Shown here one piece after another: positions 57,314 through 64,000 of a stretch of DNA of 64,000 nucleotides (within the stretch, counting starts at the first letter, position 1; every line of letters begins with the position of its first letter). The notes beneath the pieces were generated by a model, which was not told the origin of the DNA, did no database searches, and saw only the letters and a list, made by a program, of their open reading frames with translations. The stretch spans positions 21,506 through 85,505 of the forward strand of contig SUXK01000008.1 in NCBI GenBank assembly GCA_015061035.1, given 5' to 3'. The position numbers and the translations under genes are program-made. The stretch comes from Bacteroidales bacterium. Lineage in GTDB: Bacteria > Bacteroidota > Bacteroidia > Bacteroidales > G3-4614.

Positions 57314-57354
57314 GCACAAACTACGTTTCCGAACACACTTGAAACCATGTTTGC
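57314..57354 (-). promoter_or_regulatory. Two-tier leader hairpin before rplM (candidate L13 autoregulatory leader)
   Basis: Minus transcript: GCAAAC-atg-GTTTC-aagtgtgttcg-GAAAC-gta-GTTTGTGC. An outer stem (57349-57354 with 57314-57321) and an inner 5-bp stem (57341-57345 with 57325-57329) are separated by a symmetric 3x3 internal loop. It sits about 37 nt before the ATG in a roughly 107-nt leader. Confidence 0.5.
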
Positions 57355-57389
57355 GTCTATTTTCTCTCTATTTTGGATATAATCGGCGT

Positions 57390-57420
57390 GCAAAAGTACT
57401 CTTTTTCTTTGAATTACAAA
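57390..57420 (-). promoter_or_regulatory. rplM promoter overlapping a GTAnnTTTGC integration-type site
   Basis: Minus-strand TTTG (57420-57417), 18 bp, TACTTTTG (57398-57391). The ten bases GTACTTTTGC (57399-57390) fit the CTnDOT attB/attDOT core GTAnnTTTGC, and an IntDOT-like gene starts 148 bp away. The rest of 57400-57546 is A/T-rich leader of the integrase. Confidence 0.5.
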
Positions 57421-57546
57421 AATTTTCGAGAACTATTTTTTTGAGAAAGTGGTTTATTATCTGTTGTAAAGATATAAAAAAAATCGGAATTAAATATTAT
57501 AGATAAAAAATAGAAGCATTTTTATAACATTTAATATTATATAGTT

Positions 57547-58782
57547 ATGACAAGAAACACTTTTAGAGTATTGTTTTATTTAAAGCGAAATGTTTGCAAA
57601 GCAAATGGCCTTATGCCTATAATGTGCAGAATAACAATAAATGGTAAAGCATGTGCATTTAGTTGCAAACTTGATGCCGAAGAGAGATTATGGGATGTTA
57701 GCCTTGGTAAAATGTTAGGGAGGAGTATTGTTGCCAAAGAGATTAACAATATACTGGAAAAAATAAGATTTGGTATTTATAACGCATATTACGATATAAA
57801 GGAGAGAGATGGTTATGTCTCTGCTCAAAAAGTTAAAAATAGATTTTTAGGGATAGACCAATTTTCAAAACCCCTTTTATCGGTATTCAAACAATATAAT
57901 GATGAATATAGGAAACAGGTAGGCAAGGTTAAAAGTTTGCGAAGCTACTTTAAGTATTGTACAGTTTATAAACATTTGCAAGAATTCATTAAACATCAAT
58001 ATAGAGTTGATGACATAGCATTAAGGGATTTATCCCCATCACATATAGCCGACTTTGAATTCTTTCTCCGTGTAGAAAAAAAACATTGTACCAATACAGT
58101 ATGGTCATATATGATGCCATTTAGGAGTATTGTGCATAAAGCAATCAATAATGGATTATTGCAAACTGATCCGTTTTGTTTTTATCGCATTGCTAAAGAA
58201 GACACAAAAAGAGAATACCTCTCGATAGAGGAGATAAAAATGCTGATTAACGGAAGTTTCAAGAAAAAGAGTTATGAGTTAATCAGAGATCTCTTTATCT
58301 TTTGTTGTTTCACAGGATTGAGTTGGAGAGATATGTATAATCTAACTCCAGAAAATCTGCAAGTATCATTTGATGGCCATTTATGGATAAAATGTATTAG
58401 ACAAAAAACAGGAACAGAAACCAATATAAGACTGCTCGATACAGCTACATATATTATTGACAAGTATAAGAATAAGGTAGATGACAATAAGTTGTTACCT
58501 GTACCATGTTACGCAAATTGCCGACATGGAATAAAAGTAATAGCAAAAACATGTGGCATAAAAAAGAATGTTTGTTGGCATCAAAGCCGACATTCATACG
58601 CTACAACCATTTGTCTGTCAAATGGAGTTCCTATTGAAACACTTTCAAAACTTATGGGACATACAAGTATAAAAACTACACAAATATATGCTAAAATAGT
58701 ATCTCAAAAAATAAGTAGTGACATTGAAAAATTATCAAAAGAGATAGAACCAATGGAGAAACTCATATGTAGCCATATATAA
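57547..58782 (+). CDS. Tyrosine recombinase of the IntDOT (CTnDOT integrase) family
   Basis: 411 residues, the same length as IntDOT. N-terminal arm-binding domain (FRVLFYLKRNVCKANGLMPI), core-binding SAM-like domain, catalytic domain. Active-site residues sit at Lys287, His345-x-x-Arg348 (HQSRHSYAT), His372 (MGHTSIKTTQIY) and Tyr381. As I recall, these are the IntDOT numbers, and the usual first arginine is Ser259 in TGLSWRDM, as in IntDOT. It could mobilise a CTnDOT-like element starting at 57390 or act as a local invertase. No conjugation or other element genes are visible in the next 5 kb. Confidence 0.92.
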   Translation: MTRNTFRVLFYLKRNVCKANGLMPIMCRITINGKACAFSCKLDAEERLWDVSLGKMLGRSIVAKEINNILEKIRFGIYNAYYDIKERDGYVSAQKVKNRFLGIDQFSKPLLSVFKQYNDEYRKQVGKVKSLRSYFKYCTVYKHLQEFIKHQYRVDDIALRDLSPSHIADFEFFLRVEKKHCTNTVWSYMMPFRSIVHKAINNGLLQTDPFCFYRIAKEDTKREYLSIEEIKMLINGSFKKKSYELIRDLFIFCCFTGLSWRDMYNLTPENLQVSFDGHLWIKCIRQKTGTETNIRLLDTATYIIDKYKNKVDDNKLLPVPCYANCRHGIKVIAKTCGIKKNVCWHQSRHSYATTICLSNGVPIETLSKLMGHTSIKTTQIYAKIVSQKISSDIEKLSKEIEPMEKLICSHI

Positions 58783-58946
58783 TAAGGTGATATAAGTACT
58801 ATATTTAAATCGTGACCTTAAATATTTACAAAGGTTTTTCATCTATTGCAAATCAGTCTTATACAAGAGTATTTATTATCTTTACAACTGATAATAAATC
58901 AGATGAAGATTTCTATTGAGTATTATAAATTATAAAAACATACAAT

Positions 58947-61900
58947 ATGAGAAAATTTACACATTTTGCAACCCTGTTTTTGATGCTGTTTGTTGTGCAG
59001 ATTACTAATGCAGGGACAGTTAAGTTCCCCTCTACCGAGCAACCGGGTCAAGCACAAGCAACATCAGAATCTACCAAATGGACTCTCTATAACAACCTAT
59101 TAGAGGTAGAGTTTATTATGAGTAATGGAGATCTTTTCTTTAATGGTTCAGAAGCTCTTCAACTTGCACCAGGCAGCGAGCCTTTTTCTATCACATTGGG
59201 TAATGGTACAACTGTTAAGGCTTCAGAGATGACTATGAGTTCGCAACCTGTTATCTCAAACCTTGTAGGTAATAGCGAGGCAATTAAAGCGTCAGAGAGA
59301 TATAATGGTAAGGTTTTGACTGCCAAATATACATATAACTCATTAAGTATTGAGTGGAGAGCAGTACTGCGAGATGGTTCTCACTATATTCGTACTGAGA
59401 TGGATATTACTGCATCAACCAATACCTCAATGACAAATATTATTCCTTTAACCTATAATCTTACTGCTGATGCTGATATAGTGGAAGTTAAAGGAACTGT
59501 TAGAGGCGCACCACTTGCATCATCAAAAATATTTGCGGCTATTGAGAACCCTAATGGTATTAATAGTGTTGGAAGTTCTTCATCTTCTACTACTTTCTCG
59601 CCTACCTCATGGACTCCTCAAAGTTGGGCTACTCCAAGTAGCGTCCCCTCTGAAATTATATCGTTAGGATTTAGTTCTGCACAAGTTAAATCTGCCGAAG
59701 GTAAAGTAAGTATATCAAATTCTGGAAACATATCTTTTACATTTAATTATTCAAGTGGTAACTACCGTTTGAATATGACAGGTGTTGATATTTTGGATGC
59801 TAATGGTAATGTAGTTGCTAAAGATTATCATATTGGTTACTCGGGAACAGGATACAGCAATAAAACATATACATTAAATGTTCCTTCAGCAGGTACTTAT
59901 ACTTTAAGATATTTTGTTGAAACAAAGACCGAAGATATTACAAGTTCTGGTAACATTGCTATTTCAGGTGCAACTGTTTCTGTTGCTACTGGAGAGAAGT
60001 TAATTACAGGCCGTTGGAGTAGAGCAACAACACTTAAGGCTGGTGATACTTGGAACATTGGTGCTGTTGTTGGTCTTGTAGCAGAAGATCAACTTCGCCG
60101 CTCATTCCTTGCTTACAACGAGAGAGAACGTGCCGTTCCTTACCGCTCGTTTATTCACTACAACTCGTGGTACGAACTTAACATTGACCGTAACAACGAC
60201 TCAAACCCCTTGAATCGTATGGTAGAGAGTCAATGTCTCCCTGTTCTTGATGCTTGGAAAACCAATCTCTTTGATAAACATAATGTTGGTATAGATGCCT
60301 TTGTTTGGGATGATGGTTGGGATGATTTCAACTCTCTATGGGATTTCCATATTGGTTTCCCTGAAGGTTTCTCAAACATTAACAGAAAGGCTACCGCTAT
60401 GGGTACTGGTATTGGTGCATGGTTAGGTCCTGTGGGAGGTTATGGAGCATCAAAGGCTCAACGTCTTGCTTACTGGAATAACACTCACTCAACACAGATT
60501 ACAAACTTTGAGTTGTCTAACCCCGAATACCTTGACGCTTTTGCCGATCGTTGTTCTCAAATGGTAAACGATTACGACTTCCGTTACTTCAAACTTGACG
60601 GTATCAGTGATTTAAGTAATGCAACAGGACCTAAGATTGAAGAGGATGTTGAGAGTTTCTTGAACATGCTAAACGTTCTTCGAGAAATAAAATATGACCT
60701 ATACTTTAACTGTACCGTAGGTACATGGTCTTCTCCTTTCTGGTTACACTATGCTGATGCTATTTGGAGACAAGATGGGGACTGGGATAAGATAGGTGAT
60801 CAAGGAGATTATCGAGAGAAATGGATTACATATCGCGACTACATGGTTTATAAAAACTTCCCTATTGCATCTCCTATTTGTCCTATCAACTCAATTATGA
60901 CACATGGTTTGATGGTAACCAAATATGGTCCACCAAATATTATGCCTCGTAACGATAGCGATGAAACAGCAAAAGGTATTATTCGCGAAATGCATTGTGC
61001 TTTTGGCTGTGGTTCTGGATTGATAGAACTTTATGTTGATAACGACCTTATGACAACTATTGGCGAGGACGGAGAACTTTGGGAGGCTTTGGCAGAGTGT
61101 ATTGAGTGGCACAGAGATAATGAAGATGTTCTTGCTGATGTTCACTGGGTTGGAGGCAATCCTTGGGATGGAGAAAAAGTTAGCGTATATGGTTGGGCTT
61201 CATGGAACGGAAAGAAAGCAACTCTTACTCTCCGCAATCCGAGTGCTTCAACAAAAACATTCTCTACAACCCTTCGCCAAGCCTTGGACATTCCTAATTA
61301 CGTTACAGGTGACATAAAACTTACTGACGCTTTCAAGAATCAAACTCAATATAGCGGTATTACCAATGAGAGTGTAAATATTGACCAAACTATTACATTT
61401 ACAATGCCTGCATTTGACGTTGTTGTATTGAATGGTAACTGCGCTCAAGAGGTTGAGTTAAGTGGTAGCATGAGCATTTCAAACCTTAACAAACGTTCGG
61501 CCAACATTAAAATAATTGATAGCGAAGAGACAAGTATATCTACAGGATGGACTCAAATTGGTATCCTAAACGGATGGAACGGAAAGAGTTCTTTAACTTA
61601 TGAAGATATTGCAAACATGTTCGCTCCTGTTGGAGATAGCAATGGCGAAAACATATTCAAATGGAATAATGGTGGTAAACTATCTGAGACAACTATTAAT
61701 TGGAGTAACTTTGCCACAGAAACTGGCAATCCTGTTGTATTAGTTATTGGTAACGGCTCTAACATTAAAGATGCTGATGAGTTGGCAATATTAAAACTTA
61801 AAGTTGACAACAACGAGCTCCTTTGGGAGAATGCTGATGGCGTAGAGATAAATATCTCTGCCGACAATGTAACTGCCGTTATGGGTGCTATCACAGAGGT

Positions 61901-62186
61901 TTCAGGTACTAAATATATACAAACAAGTGCCTTTAGTTACCCAACAGGAATTAAAGAGGAGATTGCCGAGAACATTGAGATATACTCTACTAATAACTAT
62001 GTGATTATTAAAGGATGCAACCAAGACTCTTCTGTTAAGATATTCGATGTTATGGGAAAAATGATAAATGCTGCAAATGTATTAGCAGATGAGACTCAAC
62101 TATCTGTTAACGAAAAGGGTATTTACATAGTAACTATATTTGATAAAAATAGAGTAATTAAATCAGAAAAAGTTATAATAAAATAA
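58947..62186 (+). CDS. Clan GH-D/GH36-like glycosidase A, secreted with type IX sorting domain
   Basis: 1079 residues. Signal peptide (MRKFTHFATLFLMLFVVQITNA), N-terminal beta-sandwich, an extra beta-rich insert near 210-345 (SLGFSSAQVKSAEGKVSISN start) absent from the neighbour, then a TIM barrel: HYNSWYELNID, DAFVWDDGWDDFNSLWDFHI, YFKLDGISD (likely nucleophile Asp) and DAIWRQDGDWD (likely acid/base). The barrel resembles melibiase-like proteins often labelled alpha-galactosidase or enterotoxin in Bacteroides. The C-terminal 70 residues, ending GIYIVTIFDKNRVIKSEKVI, form a type A T9SS sorting domain, so it is exported to the surface. Substrate unknown. Confidence 0.8.
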   Translation: MRKFTHFATLFLMLFVVQITNAGTVKFPSTEQPGQAQATSESTKWTLYNNLLEVEFIMSNGDLFFNGSEALQLAPGSEPFSITLGNGTTVKASEMTMSSQPVISNLVGNSEAIKASERYNGKVLTAKYTYNSLSIEWRAVLRDGSHYIRTEMDITASTNTSMTNIIPLTYNLTADADIVEVKGTVRGAPLASSKIFAAIENPNGINSVGSSSSSTTFSPTSWTPQSWATPSSVPSEIISLGFSSAQVKSAEGKVSISNSGNISFTFNYSSGNYRLNMTGVDILDANGNVVAKDYHIGYSGTGYSNKTYTLNVPSAGTYTLRYFVETKTEDITSSGNIAISGATVSVATGEKLITGRWSRATTLKAGDTWNIGAVVGLVAEDQLRRSFLAYNERERAVPYRSFIHYNSWYELNIDRNNDSNPLNRMVESQCLPVLDAWKTNLFDKHNVGIDAFVWDDGWDDFNSLWDFHIGFPEGFSNINRKATAMGTGIGAWLGPVGGYGASKAQRLAYWNNTHSTQITNFELSNPEYLDAFADRCSQMVNDYDFRYFKLDGISDLSNATGPKIEEDVESFLNMLNVLREIKYDLYFNCTVGTWSSPFWLHYADAIWRQDGDWDKIGDQGDYREKWITYRDYMVYKNFPIASPICPINSIMTHGLMVTKYGPPNIMPRNDSDETAKGIIREMHCAFGCGSGLIELYVDNDLMTTIGEDGELWEALAECIEWHRDNEDVLADVHWVGGNPWDGEKVSVYGWASWNGKKATLTLRNPSASTKTFSTTLRQALDIPNYVTGDIKLTDAFKNQTQYSGITNESVNIDQTITFTMPAFDVVVLNGNCAQEVELSGSMSISNLNKRSANIKIIDSEETSISTGWTQIGILNGWNGKSSLTYEDIANMFAPVGDSNGENIFKWNNGGKLSETTINWSNFATETGNPVVLVIGNGSNIKDADELAILKLKVDNNELLWENADGVEINISADNVTAVMGAITEVSGTKYIQTSAFSYPTGIKEEIAENIEIYSTNNYVIIKGCNQDSSVKIFDVMGKMINAANVLADETQLSVNEKGIYIVTIFDKNRVIKSEKVIIK
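60119..61179 (+). repeat. 1061-bp near-identical segment, copy A
   Basis: Matches 62940-64000 at constant offset 2821 bp; by eye only two differences (60146 C against T, 60261 A against G). It covers the catalytic barrel. Confidence 0.9.
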
Positions 62187-62193
62187 GGAATAT

Positions 62194-64000
62194 ATGAAAA
62201 TATTTAAAATTTTACTACTCGCAATATGCTTTACGGCATGTAGCACCAAACCTGAAGCAACAGTAGTTTTCCCATCATTACAACAACCTGAGAAGGCTAT
62301 TGCCACTAACGAAGGGGAAAAGTATATTCTCTCAAACAACTTGTTGAAAGCAGAATATATATTAGAGAATGGTAATTTAAAATTCAATGGAAGCGAGGCT
62401 TTACAATTGGCTAATGGAAGTGAACTATTTACAATAACTCTTGCTGATAGCACTATCGTAAAATCTTCTGAGATGACAATGACTGCTCCTCAATTAATAC
62501 CTCTCAAAGGGGATAAAGAGGCAGTTAAAAAATCAGAGCAATACGATGGCTACAAACTAACAGCAGAATTTAAATATAACAATTTAACTATTGAATGGAG
62601 TGCTATATTGCGTGACAACTCTCACTACCTTCGCACCGAAATGAAGATTAGTGCTAAGGAAGATACCGAGATGATAAACATAGTTCCTATGGAATACACG
62701 CTAACTGACAACGCAGATACAGTTATAGTTAACGGAGTAGTTCGCGGAGCACCTCTAACCTCTTCTAAGATATTCGCAGGTATTGAGACTCCATTGGGAA
62801 TTAACAGTGTTGAAGGCAACACAATCAAAGGATTATGGAGCAGAGCAACAACTCTTAAAGCAGGAAATACTTGGAGTATAGGTGCAGTTGTTGGTCTTGT
62901 AGCAGAAGGTCAACTACGTCGCTCGTTCCTTGCATATCACGAGAGAGAACGTGCCGTTCCTTACCGTTCGTTTATTCACTACAACTCGTGGTACGAACTT
63001 AACATTGACCGTAACAACGACTCAAACCCCTTGAATCGTATGGTAGAGAGTCAATGTCTCCCTGTTCTTGATGCTTGGAAAGCCAATCTCTTTGATAAAC
63101 ATAATGTTGGTATAGATGCCTTTGTTTGGGATGATGGTTGGGATGATTTCAACTCTCTATGGGATTTCCATATTGGTTTCCCTGAAGGTTTCTCAAACAT
63201 TAACAGAAAGGCTACCGCTATGGGTACTGGTATTGGTGCATGGTTAGGTCCTGTGGGAGGTTATGGAGCATCAAAGGCTCAACGTCTTGCTTACTGGAAT
63301 AACACTCACTCAACACAGATTACAAACTTTGAGTTGTCTAACCCCGAATACCTTGACGCTTTTGCCGATCGTTGTTCTCAAATGGTAAACGATTACGACT
63401 TCCGTTACTTCAAACTTGACGGTATCAGTGATTTAAGTAATGCAACAGGACCTAAGATTGAAGAGGATGTTGAGAGTTTCTTGAACATGCTAAACGTTCT
63501 TCGAGAAATAAAATATGACCTATACTTTAACTGTACCGTAGGTACATGGTCTTCTCCTTTCTGGTTACACTATGCTGATGCTATTTGGAGACAAGATGGG
63601 GACTGGGATAAGATAGGTGATCAAGGAGATTATCGAGAGAAATGGATTACATATCGCGACTACATGGTTTATAAAAACTTCCCTATTGCATCTCCTATTT
63701 GTCCTATCAACTCAATTATGACACATGGTTTGATGGTAACCAAATATGGTCCACCAAATATTATGCCTCGTAACGATAGCGATGAAACAGCAAAAGGTAT
63801 TATTCGCGAAATGCATTGTGCTTTTGGCTGTGGTTCTGGATTGATAGAACTTTATGTTGATAACGACCTTATGACAACTATTGGCGAGGACGGAGAACTT
63901 TGGGAGGCTTTGGCAGAGTGTATTGAGTGGCACAGAGATAATGAAGATGTTCTTGCTGATGTTCACTGGGTTGGAGGCAATCCTTGGGATGGAGAAAAAG
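62194..64000 (+). CDS. Clan GH-D/GH36-like glycosidase B, lipoprotein, 3' end outside window
   Basis: Open from ATG 62194 to the window edge, at least 602 codons. MKIFKILLLAICFTACSS gives a lipobox (FTAC, Cys16), so it is membrane-anchored, unlike copy A. The N-terminal domain is a diverged homologue of copy A (NLLKAEYILENGNLKFNGSE) but lacks the roughly 140-residue beta-rich insert, passing straight from GINSVEGN to IKGLWSRATTLKAG. From residue 250 on, the barrel is almost identical to copy A at DNA level. It starts 7 bp after copy A stops, so they are co-transcribed. Confidence 0.8.
   Translation, partial: MKIFKILLLAICFTACSTKPEATVVFPSLQQPEKAIATNEGEKYILSNNLLKAEYILENGNLKFNGSEALQLANGSELFTITLADSTIVKSSEMTMTAPQLIPLKGDKEAVKKSEQYDGYKLTAEFKYNNLTIEWSAILRDNSHYLRTEMKISAKEDTEMINIVPMEYTLTDNADTVIVNGVVRGAPLTSSKIFAGIETPLGINSVEGNTIKGLWSRATTLKAGNTWSIGAVVGLVAEGQLRRSFLAYHERERAVPYRSFIHYNSWYELNIDRNNDSNPLNRMVESQCLPVLDAWKANLFDKHNVGIDAFVWDDGWDDFNSLWDFHIGFPEGFSNINRKATAMGTGIGAWLGPVGGYGASKAQRLAYWNNTHSTQITNFELSNPEYLDAFADRCSQMVNDYDFRYFKLDGISDLSNATGPKIEEDVESFLNMLNVLREIKYDLYFNCTVGTWSSPFWLHYADAIWRQDGDWDKIGDQGDYREKWITYRDYMVYKNFPIASPICPINSIMTHGLMVTKYGPPNIMPRNDSDETAKGIIREMHCAFGCGSGLIELYVDNDLMTTIGEDGELWEALAECIEWHRDNEDVLADVHWVGGNPWDGEK
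62940..64000 (+). repeat. 1061-bp near-identical segment, copy B (continues past window)
   Basis: See 60119-61179. Upstream of 62940 the two genes differ at many positions, so the edge of identity is abrupt. Confidence 0.9.

Overview
The window looks like chromosomal DNA of an uncultured gut-type member of the Bacteroidales. The evidence is the gene families (GH92 and GH2 exo-glycosidases, GH3 fused to a serine hydrolase, a gingipain-like peptidase, a type IX secretion C-terminal domain, a threonine operon with a phosphoglycerate-mutase-like protein in place of ThrB, an IntDOT-type integrase) and the promoters. Upstream regions repeatedly carry the Bacteroidetes pair TTG/TTTG, 18-20 bp, TAnnTTTG, with no Shine-Dalgarno. 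No species can be named from the sequence alone.

Layout. 1-885 is the end of asnS; 886-1312 holds a terminator and two palindromic repeats. 1313-8491 (minus) is a probable operon: GH2 beta-galactosidase, GH92 alpha-mannosidase, carboxynorspermidine dehydrogenase, Bcp. 8864-14935 (minus) has mnmA, a PatB-like C-S lyase, rmuC and a C25-like peptidase with a probable HEAT-type tail. 15210-15825 encodes two small membrane proteins. 16016-24390 is an accessory defence island: Fic, a remnant, a GmrSD/DUF262 nuclease, a restriction-modification unit (m5C methyltransferase, DUF3883-type nuclease, second m5C methyltransferase) behind an elaborate structured leader, a GIY-YIG protein and an excisionase-like HTH gene. 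It ends at two 10-bp-phased repeat arrays abutting a ZIP transporter gene. 24407-32486 is core chromosome (ZIP, VanZ, dGTPase, hflX, queH, rplS, GH3-serine hydrolase).

32585-38352 is a five-gene phage-derived block (large terminase subunit, a small protein, three virion-like proteins) without portal, capsid, tail or integrase. 38504-44195 is the threonine operon, thrA then a PGM-like probable homoserine kinase then thrC, with a 149-bp tandem repeat array between the first two genes. nhaD follows. 46167-48576 is a candidate effector-immunity cluster: a zincin-like protein between two near-identical secreted proteins, with a 12-bp palindrome over the middle promoter. 48881-57277 (minus) is housekeeping: der, era, fabH, rpmF, DUF177, a histidine kinase, tsf, rpsB, rpsI, rplM.

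57390-64000 starts with a GTAnnTTTGC site on the rplM promoter, an IntDOT-like integrase, and two tandem clan GH-D-like glycosidase genes that share about 1.06 kb of almost identical DNA; the second runs off the window.

Most likely to be new: the structured leader of the restriction-modification unit (19139-19357), the effector-immunity trio, the phage-derived block, the thr intercistronic array, and the recombined glycosidase pair beside the integrase. No tRNA, rRNA or CRISPR array was seen.
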